From the IMG/VR virus record IMGVR_UViG_3300027859_000053, positions 1 to 32,083 of that record: 32,083 bases of DNA; one strand, given 5' to 3'. Below the pieces are notes generated by a model that made no database searches, was not told where the DNA came from, and saw nothing but the letters and a program-made list of their open reading frames with translations. This DNA comes from a virus. Shown piece by piece: positions 21,409 through 31,021 of this stretch (positions within the stretch are counted from its first letter, which is position 1; every line of letters starts with the position of its first letter). The translations under genes were made by a program, and so were the position numbers.

Positions 21409-21841
21409 ATACATCCACCCAATAACAATGGAAGCTGCCTATACCGTAGCTTCCAATCTTTTACCAGATGACTATAGAGAAGTGGCAGAGGGTCATGGAC
21501 ATGATCCTGTCGAAGCAGTCCCACAATGTGCTCAATTTGGAGAGACAGTATATTTTACTGTTCCAAATGGTGAGTTAGCAGGAGTAGCAGGAGTACAAGA
21601 AGATGGCAGAATCTGGATGCTATGTACACCAGCTATTCATAAATACCCACTAACTTTTGCTCGAGAAGCAAAAAGATATGTGGAAAGTAGACAAGAGAAG
21701 TTGCTCTGGAACATTGTTGATAAACGAAACAGAGTTCATATAAAACTACTCAGATTCCTAGGGTTCAGATTTTTAAGGGAATTAAAACACGGACCCAATA
21801 ATTTATCCTTTATGGAGTTTTGCCGTGTGCTTAGGTGCTAG
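21401..21841 (+). CDS. Internal virion protein A (T7 gp13-like, GNAT-related)
   Basis: A 146-residue protein from a GTG start at 21401. The N-terminus SEYIHPITMEAAYTVASNLL aligns with T7 gp13 (IRPTKSTDFEVFTPAHHDIL), and ELAGVAGVQEDGRIWMLCTP matches the LAIGGNCGDQCWFVT region. EKLLWNIVDKRNRVHIKLLR-FLGFRF matches T7 LWNYVWVGNTSHIRFLKTIGA. The overall shape is a GNAT acyltransferase-like fold; in T7 the protein is needed for internal core assembly. The first ATG (21428) would lose the conserved N-terminal IHP segment, so GTG is preferred. It overlaps the next gene by 17 bases. Confidence 0.83.
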   Translation: MSEYIHPITMEAAYTVASNLLPDDYREVAEGHGHDPVEAVPQCAQFGETVYFTVPNGELAGVAGVQEDGRIWMLCTPAIHKYPLTFAREAKRYVESRQEKLLWNIVDKRNRVHIKLLRFLGFRFLRELKHGPNNLSFMEFCRVLRC

Positions 21842-22433
21842 TGCGAGAACGGCTAATGCCAATGCTCGCAGAAGATACAAGTATGAGAATGAGCGTAGAG
21901 AAAGAAATTGGCAGCAAACCCTTTCTGTATATAATGCTCAAACAATTAAATATGAAGAGGATGTACAAAACGCTGGTCTAGCCCAAGCCCAAACTATTGT
22001 TGATCAACAAGAAGCAATGGACAATGCGAGAGGCGAAGCCCAGCTTAAGTACCAATCCTTATTCACAGAGTTATTAAAAAATAGTGATTATTCCAACTTA
22101 GTTGCATCAGGTCAAACTGGTAAATCTACGCAAAGAATAGGAACTATGGAGTTTGCTAAATATGGTAGAGATGTCAGTACTATTGCAAGAGGTGTGATTC
22201 TTAATGACAGAGAATTAGCTCGTAAGAGTTCAGCCGAAGTTGCAAAATATAAACAATTTAAAGATCAAGCATTTGCAAAGGTTGCGTTCCAACCTATTCC
22301 AGATGTTGCACCTCCAGAACCCGTTATGCAAAACGTTGGAGCTGCAATGTTTATGGATGCTTTATCAATTGGTTCATCTATAGCAACTATGGGTGGCAGT
22401 TCAGGATTCGGATTATGGGGACCTAAGGGATGA
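21825..22433 (+). CDS. Internal virion protein B (T7 gp14-like)
   Basis: A 202-residue protein (T7 gp14 is 196 aa) from a GTG start, beginning MCLGASARTANANARRRYKY much as T7 gp14 begins MCWAAA. The middle is helical and rich in Gln/Ala/Lys (coiled-coil-like). The C-terminus has a small Gly/Ser hydrophobic stretch (MFMDALSIGSSIATMGGSSG), comparable to the T7 gp14 end. In T7, gp14 is ejected first and forms a pore in the outer membrane. Synteny (gp13-gp14-gp15-gp16) supports the call. It overlaps the upstream gene by 17 bases and forms ATGA with the downstream one. Confidence 0.87.
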   Translation: MCLGASARTANANARRRYKYENERRERNWQQTLSVYNAQTIKYEEDVQNAGLAQAQTIVDQQEAMDNARGEAQLKYQSLFTELLKNSDYSNLVASGQTGKSTQRIGTMEFAKYGRDVSTIARGVILNDRELARKSSAEVAKYKQFKDQAFAKVAFQPIPDVAPPEPVMQNVGAAMFMDALSIGSSIATMGGSSGFGLWGPKG

Positions 22434-24826
22434 GTAACAGTTTTTTTAATTTTGGGGAAGCCGTAGATTTTGGTGAACAACTCAAAAAAGGTTATGACTC
22501 TGTAAATAAGAGTTATGACAGGCGAGAAGATTTAGAACAAGAGAATGATGCAACCAGACTAATAAATGCTGGTATGCCAATGAAAATTTTTAATGAACTT
22601 GCTGAACTAGCACCATCACTTAAGAAAGGATTTGATGGTATGGCACAGAGAGCGTACGATAAAAACGTATCTGCTGGTTGGGGCGACATTACAAAAGAGC
22701 AAACAGATCTTAAGAATAAAGCACTAAAAGATGTCTTTAAAATTGGTTCTAAATATAAATATGTAGAAAAGAAAGCATTAGATAACAAAGATACTACTAC
22801 GTTAGCAATGTTGAAATTTGATGGAGTTACTCAAGCTAGAGCTAGAGATAACTTTATGAATGATTCAGTCAATAATTTGACTTCTAATTTTGGTAAGTGG
22901 GTTGCTCAGAATCATCCTATGGGTTTTGATAGCACAGCAAAAGCTACAGATGCTTTTAACTTTTGGAAAGATAGATACGTTGAGAATATGTCTTCCATTG
23001 GTTTTGATGGTGCATATATTAAAACTAAATCAGAAGAGAAATTAGAAAGTCTTAAATCTACTTTTATACAATCCGTTGACCAGAATGTCTTAGGGAAGTT
23101 TCAAGCTGGAGTTGATATGAACTTCAACATTGAGATTTCAAACGCCTTAAATAGTGATAAACCATTTGAACAAATTAACGAGATGTTAGAACATAACCTC
23201 GGAATGTTTGATGGGAATAGAGCTGACGGTTATAAATTTATAATCAATAAATCTATAGCTTTGGCACAGAGAGGTTTAATCAAATGGAGTTCTATTGACG
23301 GAATGATTTTTGAAGATGTAGAAGCTAAGGGTGATATCAAGAAATCTTTACTTAAAAAACTTGGTGGAAGTGAAAAAGGAAAATTATTAGTTAATGGCTG
23401 GTTACAAAAAATACAAGATTCTAAAAAGAAGCAGTTAGAAAATATAGATCAAAGCAGAATTAACTACGCAAAAGAATTTAACAACAAGCTCCTCGCAATT
23501 GAAAAAGAAGATGGGGAGTTTTCAAAATTAGATTTAGCTAATTATCTCGTAGAGAATTGGGATATAGGAAAAGGAGGTCAATTACCTGACGGTATAAAAA
23601 ATAGATTAACTAAAGAAGCTGCTTCAGACTTTAGTTATGTACCTTTATTAGAAGCTAGATATAAAGCTGGCTGGCCGATAAGCGAAGCTGATATTAAGAA
23701 AATTGAGAATCTTAATTTGAGAACCCAATGGAATAATAGGTTAGGCTTTGACCTTGCTGGAGGTAAGAGTAAGACTAATTGGCAAAGTGTTTCCACAGCT
23801 AATTTAACAAAAGCAAAGAATCTTATAAAAACTTACGCAGATACTAGAACTAAAGAAAGTGGTAAGAAAGATAAATCAACCAGATGGGAAGTAATAAACC
23901 AAAATGGTGAGGCGGCTTATATGGCTTACTTCGCTGAAGAAATAAAAACTGCTCCCAGTGCTGCTAAGGCTCATTTAAATGCTCTTGAAAGAATTGAAAA
24001 AGATATTATTGCAGGAAAGTTTGATCAGCTCCCAGAAGGGGAGGGTGAATTCACTGTTAAACAAAGAGAGTTCTCGTTAATAAAAGCTGAATCAATAATT
24101 AAGGCATCTACTAACCCATCTAATCTTATTAATAGTGAGATTATTTATGGATCAGAAAAGATAATTGAAGAAGCTGCGTCCTTAGAACCCGGAGAAACTC
24201 ATCTATTTTATGATCAATTAGCTAATACTTTAAACCAAGGTAAGACAACTATCTCTGGTGCTGAGATTCAATTTGCACAATTATCTCTTAGAGCAAAGAT
24301 GCTGGATAAGGATGAACCTATCAAGTCTCCAATGTTATTAGCATTAGAGGATTTTAAGAAAACTAATTATCTTGCATATGATTTACTTGTTAATCATCGA
24401 AATCAGGCAAGCATAATAAAGGCAAAGATAGAAGCATTCTCTCCAGAATCAGAAGGTGGTGCCAAGATACTTTACAACGAAGTAAAAAGCTTGATGCCAA
24501 ATATAGTATGGGAAGCAAATAAAAAAAGAGAAGGTAAGGGCTTATCCTTTGCAATAACAGAAGATGGAATAGAGTTTGTACAAGCACAGTTAAATCAAGC
24601 TACTCCTAGGAAAGGTGATTGGATCCCAGTACCAAATGAAGAAGCTGGATTATTTCGAGAGAGATGGATAGTCTTTGATGGTAATAAATGGGAGATGACT
24701 TATAGACAGCCACGAGCTGGTTGGGATCATCAATGGCGTTCAGCAATACCACAATTTAGTGATGTCGATGGGACACTACGGTTTCCAACTTTCGATAATA
24801 GACAAAATATTACTTCTTGGAATTAA
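22430..24826 (+). CDS. Internal virion protein C (T7 gp15-like)
   Basis: A 798-residue protein (T7 gp15 is 747 aa) at the third internal-core position. It is Lys/Glu-rich and mostly helical, with an N-terminal segment NFGEAVDFGEQLKKGYDSVN. A conserved-looking middle reads NFMNDSVNNLTSNFGKWVAQ and FWKDRYVENM. The C-terminus contains GKGLSFAITEDGIEFVQAQ and WIVFDGNKWEMTYRQPRAGW, typical of gp15-like proteins that build the ejection tube with gp16. No catalytic motif is visible. Start ATGA overlap with gp14-like; stop TAATG with the gp16-like gene. Confidence 0.87.
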   Translation: MSNSFFNFGEAVDFGEQLKKGYDSVNKSYDRREDLEQENDATRLINAGMPMKIFNELAELAPSLKKGFDGMAQRAYDKNVSAGWGDITKEQTDLKNKALKDVFKIGSKYKYVEKKALDNKDTTTLAMLKFDGVTQARARDNFMNDSVNNLTSNFGKWVAQNHPMGFDSTAKATDAFNFWKDRYVENMSSIGFDGAYIKTKSEEKLESLKSTFIQSVDQNVLGKFQAGVDMNFNIEISNALNSDKPFEQINEMLEHNLGMFDGNRADGYKFIINKSIALAQRGLIKWSSIDGMIFEDVEAKGDIKKSLLKKLGGSEKGKLLVNGWLQKIQDSKKKQLENIDQSRINYAKEFNNKLLAIEKEDGEFSKLDLANYLVENWDIGKGGQLPDGIKNRLTKEAASDFSYVPLLEARYKAGWPISEADIKKIENLNLRTQWNNRLGFDLAGGKSKTNWQSVSTANLTKAKNLIKTYADTRTKESGKKDKSTRWEVINQNGEAAYMAYFAEEIKTAPSAAKAHLNALERIEKDIIAGKFDQLPEGEGEFTVKQREFSLIKAESIIKASTNPSNLINSEIIYGSEKIIEEAASLEPGETHLFYDQLANTLNQGKTTISGAEIQFAQLSLRAKMLDKDEPIKSPMLLALEDFKKTNYLAYDLLVNHRNQASIIKAKIEAFSPESEGGAKILYNEVKSLMPNIVWEANKKREGKGLSFAITEDGIEFVQAQLNQATPRKGDWIPVPNEEAGLFRERWIVFDGNKWEMTYRQPRAGWDHQWRSAIPQFSDVDGTLRFPTFDNRQNITSWN

Positions 24827-27800
24827 TGGAAGAATTTAAAGTTCAGTTGGATAATGAAGCTGTACAGAATAGTGAGATTCAATCGCTTGAATATCATGAA
24901 GCTGCAGAAGAAAGAAGACAACTGCAAAGAGATCAAGAGCAAGCTCTGATCGATCAACAGGAACAAGCTACGGCTGAAGCTGATGATCCACGAAACAAAG
25001 AAGGGGGAGGAGGATTAAGAGGTACTGTCAAAGAATTACAATCTGCCATTGGTGGAGGTATTCAAGATACAGCGTCCTCATTAGTCACTCTCCCGGAGAG
25101 AACCATTGATATGTTCAGTGGTGAAATGGTTGAAGAAAGCAAAACAGACAAAGGCTATGACGCTGAATGGGATAACTGGTTTGTTGATGAAGGAAACCCT
25201 ATTGAAACTAGAACTTGGTGGGGAGGTGCAATTAGATCACTTGTCCACTTTGGTACATTAGCTGCTGCTATTATCCCTGCAGCAAAAGTTGCTGGTGTTA
25301 CTGCTGCTACAACTGCGTTAGGTAGTTTAGGTAGAGGTGCTGCTGTCGGTGCTATATCTGATGTTGTCTCTAAGTATTCTCAAGAAGATAACGGTTTAGC
25401 CGTTTTAAGAGATCGCTTCGGGATGATAGATACACCCATAGCAACCAAAGACACAGATCATCCTGCGATGAAGACATTGAAGAATGTTGTAGAAGGTATG
25501 GGTATTGGTGCTGTGTTTGATGGTGCGGCAATTCTTATTGGTAAAGGAAGAAAAAGTATTAAAGGTGCCGCCAAAGTAAATGGTAAAGTTCCACAATTAG
25601 TTGAAATCAAACTTCCAGAGAATCTGCAAATAAAACGAAAAGGAGATCAACCTCAATTTCTCATCTATAATAAAGAGTCTGGAATGCCAACTGCATTCGC
25701 TCCACAGTTTGAAGATGATATTGGTCTTGCTATCTGGAAAGCTACTGAAGGTAGTAAGAAAGCTAGAAAACCTTATAGAGATTGGTTAAAGACACAAGGT
25801 ATTAGTGGGAATCTCCAAAAGTACAGAAAGGAATGGGAAGCTCAAATCGGTGAATTTAACAAAGATCCAAATAGAATTATGGGACAAGACCCTTTACTAA
25901 GTACTCCTCGAGAACTTATTGAAGAGGGTGGTCCTGCGGAATATAATAAAGCTCTACAAAGAGAAGATAACGTAACTAAACAGGTTGAAGAGAAAGCTGC
26001 AGATCAGATGAACTATGTAGAAGGGAGTGGTGGTTATAAAAACAAACCTATTAGTGAGCCATGGCAAGGTTCTCCAACTTCAACAGGTAAAGCTGCTGAT
26101 GTAAAAGAACAATTATCTAGAACTCGAAAAGAAGCAGGAGCTGAAAATGGATCTACGGATTCATTACATACTCCAATTCAATTAGAGAGGACTGCGATAA
26201 GTGCAGAGATGGCAGAGGGAGAAGTAGCTAGAGTTCTAAAAGACTTTATGTCTGATGCCAGAATACAAGCTGAAATACTTGCTGCTAAAAACTCTGGTAG
26301 AACACTTGCTGAAATATGGGGTGAAGCTGCTGAACAAGCTAGGTTAATCTTTGACGGAAGAAACACATCAGATGTTACTGCTGAGGAATTTTGGCAAACA
26401 ATGTTTGAAGGACCTACGGTAATAAAAGAAGGTCAACCAGATCAGATTAGAATTTGGGACCCAGAGAAGATAGCTGCTGCTGATTTAATAATAGGCTCTT
26501 TAATGAAAGAGATTAGAGATAGTGGAATAACAGCTAGAGAATTGGGAGATATCGCAAACTTAAAGTCTGTCGATGGTCCAACTAAAGCTATGTATGACAA
26601 GGTGATTGCTGGCTTGACTCAGATTAAATTATCTAAGATGAAGACTTCTGGTCAGTTAAGAGCTTTCGCTGCTGGTAAGCAAAACCTTAAAGCTGTACAC
26701 GAAATTGTAGATGCCCAAGTACAAGAATCAATAGAAGCTTTCAGATTAGCTTTGAAAGTAGCTGGCGAGAATAACGATGATGGTTTATTTAAAGCTATCT
26801 GGGAAACAATCTCTATGACAAATGAGATTCACAACCTTACTGATTTTGATGCGTGGATGCGTAAGAAATTAAAGGGTGGGGAATTTAATGGAAAAGCTAA
26901 GACTGGAATGTTAATTAAAGAGCTTCAAGGAGTGATGATTAATAGTGTTCTTAGTGGTCCTAAAACATCTGTCCGAGCAATTATGGGTACAGGTAGTGCA
27001 ACTTTCTTGAGACCAATAGCACAAATCCTGGGGGCTACTATATCTGGGGACGCAGTTACCAGAAGGGCTTCCATGGCAGCAATGAACGGTATGGTACAGG
27101 CACTACCAGAAGCATGGAAATTATTTACAACTAAGTTAAATGCTTACTGGGCTGGTGATATATCAACAATCAAATCAAGATATTCAAACTACACCAAAGG
27201 CGATGAGCAATGGGAAATGTTTGGACATTGGATAGAGACTGCTGAAGGAATTACTGCTGGTGATAGAGCTGCTTATTTTATGGCTAACCAAGCTAGATCT
27301 TTAAATGATAATAAGTTCTTAACTTATTCAACAAAGATCATGGCTGCTACTGATGATACTTTTGGGTACATCTTAGGTAGGGCTAAAGCTAAAGAGAAAG
27401 CTATGCGTGAAGCAATGGATCTTATGTCTAGCGGTAAAGTAACTGAGATAACTCCCGATTTAATGAAGAACGCAGAGGATAGGTTCCTTGCAAAGATCCT
27501 TGATGCTGATGGAAATATTACTGACAAAGCGACAATATTTGCAAAACAAGAAGCAACTTTAACTACTGACTTAGAAGGATTTTCTAAAGGTCTTAATGAT
27601 GTGTTTGAAGCTATGCCTTGGGCTAAACCATTTTTCTTATTCGCTAGAACAGGTGTAAACGGTTTATCTCTAACAGCTAAACATACTCCCGGATTTAACT
27701 TCCTAGTAAAAGAGTTTAATGATATTGCATTTGCTGATCCTAATAACTTACTGTCAGTTAAAAAGTATGGTATTGAAACAGCCGAAGAGTTAGCCAATGC

Positions 27801-28905
27801 TAGAGCTTTACAAAAAGGAAGACTAGCTATAGGTGGCTCATTAATACTGATGGCAAATCAGCACTTTATGAATGGAGGACTTACTGGCAACGGTCCGGCT
27901 GATAGACAAAAAAGACAAGCTTGGCTTGATGCGGGATATAAACCAAGAACTATAACTCTTGGAGGAGTACAAGTTGGATATGATTCGTTTGAACCATTTA
28001 ACTTAATTCTTTCTACTATCGCTGATATTGGTGATTACAGTAATTTGATGGGAGAAGAGTGGACAGAAGATAATTTTCAAAAGTTAGCCCTAGTTGTTGC
28101 TCAAGGTATTTCAAGTAAGTCTTATCTTGCTGGCATGCAACAGTTCGTAGATTTATTTAGTGGACAGCCCGGTCAATTAGAAAGGATTGCTGCTGGTCTA
28201 ATGAATAACCAACTACCTATGTCTTCTTTTAGAAATGAGTTGGGCAAAGTCTTTAACCCACATATGAAAGAATTAAACTCAGGTATTTGGGATGCTATAA
28301 GAAATAGAAACTTAATTACTGAGGGTTTAGATACTGAAGGTGGTTTACCTACAAAGTACGATTTACTTAACGGTAGACCAATTAAAGATTGGGATTTTCC
28401 TACTCGTATGTTTAATATGTTTAGTCCATTCTCAATCAATTTAGAACAGACTGATGGTAGAACAATGTTATTTAATAGTGGATACGATATGAGAATGTCT
28501 GTCTACTCATCACCTGATGATCTAGATTTAAGTAACTCTCCCTTACTTCGCTCATTATTTCAAAGAGCAATTGGTGAATATAACTTAGAAAGAAAATTAG
28601 ATCAATTAGCTAAAGATCCTAAAATCATCAACTCAATTAAGATGATGAATAACGATCTAAATTCAGGAAAGCGTAATAATAATCCAATGCTGGCGTATGT
28701 ACATAATCAAATAATTCATAACTATTTTGAAGAAGCAAGAAGAGAAGCATGGGCAAAAGTTAGAAACCATCCTGATGCTCAGAAACTATATGCAGAGGGA
28801 AGGTTCCTAAGTATTCAGAATACTAAGTCTTTAAACAAGACTGATAATTATCAGAACCCAACAACTGAAAAAAGTAATTTAGATTTCTTACTTCCTTACT
28901 ATTAA
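24826..28905 (+). CDS. Internal virion protein D (T7 gp16-like), no lytic transglycosylase domain seen
   Basis: A 1359-residue giant virion protein (T7 gp16 is 1318 aa), ejected to form the periplasmic channel. The N-terminus is a Gln/Glu coiled coil ([18 protein letters not shown]), not the SLT-type lysozyme domain of T7 gp16 with its TESRF catalytic Glu. A Gly/Ala-rich hydrophobic stretch (residues about 150-180, [20 protein letters not shown]) follows. Conserved C-terminal blocks are [40 protein letters not shown] and [20 protein letters not shown]. Start ATG 24826 makes TAATG with the previous stop; the in-frame TTG at 24817 is less likely. The wall-digesting activity may be elsewhere in the genome. 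Confidence 0.88.
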   Translation: MEEFKVQLDNEAVQNSEIQSLEYHEAAEERRQLQRDQEQALIDQQEQATAEADDPRNKEGGGGLRGTVKELQSAIGGGIQDTASSLVTLPERTIDMFSGEMVEESKTDKGYDAEWDNWFVDEGNPIETRTWWGGAIRSLVHFGTLAAAIIPAAKVAGVTAATTALGSLGRGAAVGAISDVVSKYSQEDNGLAVLRDRFGMIDTPIATKDTDHPAMKTLKNVVEGMGIGAVFDGAAILIGKGRKSIKGAAKVNGKVPQLVEIKLPENLQIKRKGDQPQFLIYNKESGMPTAFAPQFEDDIGLAIWKATEGSKKARKPYRDWLKTQGISGNLQKYRKEWEAQIGEFNKDPNRIMGQDPLLSTPRELIEEGGPAEYNKALQREDNVTKQVEEKAADQMNYVEGSGGYKNKPISEPWQGSPTSTGKAADVKEQLSRTRKEAGAENGSTDSLHTPIQLERTAISAEMAEGEVARVLKDFMSDARIQAEILAAKNSGRTLAEIWGEAAEQARLIFDGRNTSDVTAEEFWQTMFEGPTVIKEGQPDQIRIWDPEKIAAADLIIGSLMKEIRDSGITARELGDIANLKSVDGPTKAMYDKVIAGLTQIKLSKMKTSGQLRAFAAGKQNLKAVHEIVDAQVQESIEAFRLALKVAGENNDDGLFKAIWETISMTNEIHNLTDFDAWMRKKLKGGEFNGKAKTGMLIKELQGVMINSVLSGPKTSVRAIMGTGSATFLRPIAQILGATISGDAVTRRASMAAMNGMVQALPEAWKLFTTKLNAYWAGDISTIKSRYSNYTKGDEQWEMFGHWIETAEGITAGDRAAYFMANQARSLNDNKFLTYSTKIMAATDDTFGYILGRAKAKEKAMREAMDLMSSGKVTEITPDLMKNAEDRFLAKILDADGNITDKATIFAKQEATLTTDLEGFSKGLNDVFEAMPWAKPFFLFARTGVNGLSLTAKHTPGFNFLVKEFNDIAFADPNNLLSVKKYGIETAEELANARALQKGRLAIGGSLILMANQHFMNGGLTGNGPADRQKRQAWLDAGYKPRTITLGGVQVGYDSFEPFNLILSTIADIGDYSNLMGEEWTEDNFQKLALVVAQGISSKSYLAGMQQFVDLFSGQPGQLERIAAGLMNNQLPMSSFRNELGKVFNPHMKELNSGIWDAIRNRNLITEGLDTEGGLPTKYDLLNGRPIKDWDFPTRMFNMFSPFSINLEQTDGRTMLFNSGYDMRMSVYSSPDDLDLSNSPLLRSLFQRAIGEYNLERKLDQLAKDPKIINSIKMMNNDLNSGKRNNNPMLAYVHNQIIHNYFEEARREAWAKVRNHPDAQKLYAEGRFLSIQNTKSLNKTDNYQNPTTEKSNLDFLLPYY

Positions 28906-28920
28906 ATCCGCCCGTCAAAC

Positions 28921-28932
28921 TATCTATAGATA
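28921..28932. promoter_or_regulatory. 12-base palindrome before tail fibre gene
   Basis: TATCTATAGATA is a perfect palindrome ending one base before the tail fibre ATG, in a 28-base spacer that is one of the few true gaps in the structural operon. It might be part of a promoter or operator, or chance in AT-rich DNA. There is no Shine-Dalgarno sequence in the spacer. Confidence 0.2.
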
Positions 28933-28933
28933 A

Positions 28934-31021
28934 ATGGCGACAACTGAAGAATTTAAGAACGGTGGGAGTACCTCCTACCCGTTCACAATTGAATACATAA
29001 AGCCAGAAGACATCAAAATTAAAGTTGATGGAACTGCACTAACCTATACAACAAACGCATCCCCAGCATCAGGACAATATAAAGTAGTTTCTACTACTGC
29101 TACTCTTGGAGCTACTGCCGCAGCCGGTTCAGGGAATGTTCATATATATAGAGAAACTGATTTAGATACAGCAGCCGCAGTATTTGCTGCTGGTTCTTCT
29201 ATCAGAGCTGCTGACTTAAATGCTTGCCATGATTTGGTGAGACTAGCAAGTCAAGAACAGAATCAAAAAGTACTAACTACAGATCTTGTTGACTCTGTAA
29301 TTACAACTGCAAAAATCCAAGATGGAACTATTGTCGATGCTGACATTAGTGGAAGTGCTGCTATAGCACAAAGCAAGATTGCTACAGGAAACTTACCTAG
29401 TGGCATAACTGTTAATTCAGCAAACATTGTTGATGGTTCTATTGTTGACGGTGATATAGCAACTGGAACTTTAGATAACAGATACTACACAGAAACAGAA
29501 CTGCTGTCTGGCGGAGCTATTGATGGTAGATATTACACAGAAACAGAACTGGATGCTGGACAACTAGACAATAGATATTTTACAGAGACAGAACTTAGTT
29601 CTGGTGGAGCTATTGATAGCAGATACTATACAGAAACTGAGCTTGATGCTGGTCAACTAGATAATAGGTACTACACAGAAACTCAACTTGATGGTGGTTC
29701 TCTAGATACTAGGTATTACACCGAAACTGAGTTAAACAATGGACAACTAGATAGTAGATATTTTACAGAATCTGAAATAACTGGTGGAGCTGTTGATGGT
29801 AGATACTACACAGAGACTGAGCTAGATGCCGGTCAACTAGACAACAGATACTACACAGAGACAGAAGCTGAAGCTTTATTCCTTAGACAGGATTCTTCAG
29901 AAACTATAGCTAGTGGAGTTACATGGTCTAACGCAGATGACAAAGTAGCAACGACTGCTGCTATCAATGCAAGAATAATTGACCTTGTTGACGATATTGG
30001 TGGTTTCACTGTTATTGCTAACGAGACAAGTTTTCCAAATACAAACCCTCAAGGTGCTACTGGACAAGCTGCAATTATGAGTATTGGTGCTTTGTCTCAG
30101 GCATACACACCTACTGGTACTACTGTAACTATTGCTAACGGAACGGTTGGAAATAGCACAGTAACTATTACTGGAGTTCCTTCTGTATTACCTATAGGAT
30201 TCGGCATATTAGTTGAATCTACATCAACACTTAATACATATACTTTTCACAGATTAGTTCCTAAAGCTACTGAGGTATCAACAGTTGCAACCAGTATTAC
30301 CAACATTAATAACTGTGGTAATAATTTAGCTGATATTGAAAACTTTGCTGATTTATATCAGATATCAACTTCAGCACCTACAACTAGAGCTGATGGTACA
30401 GCTTTAACAACTGGTGATTTGTGGTTTGATAGTTCTTCTAACCAAGTGATGATGGTTTATGACGGCTCTTCAGGAGACGGCTTTTCACCTATCACACCTG
30501 ACCAAGCAACTATTACAGCTATTAATAGTGTTTCTGGTCATGTTACTTTCCAAGAAGACTTAGGTCTGATAACTAACGCAGTTAATACTGGATCAGGAAA
30601 TAACTCTATTAATACTGTTGGTGCCAATATTGCGTCTGTTAACTCAACAGCCGGAAGTATTGCAAACGTTAATACAGTTGCTGGTTCAATTACCAACGTT
30701 AATACGACTGCAACAAATATTGCCAACGTCAATACTGTTGGAGCTGCAATAGCTGATGTTAATAGATATGCAGATGAATATTCTATTTCAAGTGGTAATC
30801 CATCATCTCCACAAGCTGGAGACCTTTGGTTTAGTACAACATCTAACATACTTAACTTTTATAACGGTACTGCTTGGGTAGGAATATCTCCCGGTATTGC
30901 TGGATTAATTAACGATGCTAACCCAGCATTAGCAAATCATCTTGACTGTAACGATAAGAATCTTACTGAGGTAGGGACAGTCAGTGGAAACAATTTACAA
31001 CTCGATTTCGGTACACTTTAA
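28934..31021 (+). CDS. Tail fibre protein with T7 gp17-type N-terminal domain
   Basis: A 695-residue fibre. The first 115 residues form the T7 tail-fibre attachment domain that binds the tail: FKNGGSTSYPFTIEYIKPED, VHIYRETDLDTAAAVFAAGS and ADLNACHDLVRLASQEQNQ. A stretch NIVDGSIVDGDIATG leads to nine tandem DxRYYTETEL-type units, then a globular-looking region, then a second repeat array (NVNTVAGSI-type) and an ending GDLWFSTTSNILNFYNGTAW. The shaft repeats likely form a trimeric coil. The end LTEVGTVSGNNLQLDFGTL is short and lacks an obvious receptor-binding tip. The following fibre gene probably extends the structure. Confidence 0.92.
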   Translation: MATTEEFKNGGSTSYPFTIEYIKPEDIKIKVDGTALTYTTNASPASGQYKVVSTTATLGATAAAGSGNVHIYRETDLDTAAAVFAAGSSIRAADLNACHDLVRLASQEQNQKVLTTDLVDSVITTAKIQDGTIVDADISGSAAIAQSKIATGNLPSGITVNSANIVDGSIVDGDIATGTLDNRYYTETELLSGGAIDGRYYTETELDAGQLDNRYFTETELSSGGAIDSRYYTETELDAGQLDNRYYTETQLDGGSLDTRYYTETELNNGQLDSRYFTESEITGGAVDGRYYTETELDAGQLDNRYYTETEAEALFLRQDSSETIASGVTWSNADDKVATTAAINARIIDLVDDIGGFTVIANETSFPNTNPQGATGQAAIMSIGALSQAYTPTGTTVTIANGTVGNSTVTITGVPSVLPIGFGILVESTSTLNTYTFHRLVPKATEVSTVATSITNINNCGNNLADIENFADLYQISTSAPTTRADGTALTTGDLWFDSSSNQVMMVYDGSSGDGFSPITPDQATITAINSVSGHVTFQEDLGLITNAVNTGSGNNSINTVGANIASVNSTAGSIANVNTVAGSITNVNTTATNIANVNTVGAAIADVNRYADEYSISSGNPSSPQAGDLWFSTTSNILNFYNGTAWVGISPGIAGLINDANPALANHLDCNDKNLTEVGTVSGNNLQLDFGTL
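29471..29877 (+). repeat. Tandem fibre-shaft repeats (DNRYYTETEL units)
   Basis: Nine consecutive 15-16 residue units on the theme LDNRYYTETELDAGQ, with variants such as IDSRYYTETELDAGQ and VDGRYYTETELDAGQ. DNA copies are imperfect (different third-position bases), which indicates an old array kept by selection rather than recent slippage. Such arrays form repetitive trimeric shafts in phage fibres and can change length by recombination. Confidence 0.9.
30611..30768 (+). repeat. NVNTV-type shaft repeats
   Basis: Alternating units such as NTVGANIASV, NVNTVAGSIT, NVNTTATNIA and NVNTVGAAIADVN: a 7-residue periodicity with Asn and Val/Ile in fixed positions, typical of a trimeric coiled-coil shaft. 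About six units are visible. Confidence 0.75.

Noticed and set aside
27324-27797. A 157-codon minus-strand frame inside the gp16-like gene
   Set aside because: It is antisense to a continuous conserved coding region, with no ribosome-binding site or family match; other minus-strand frames were rejected for the same reason.
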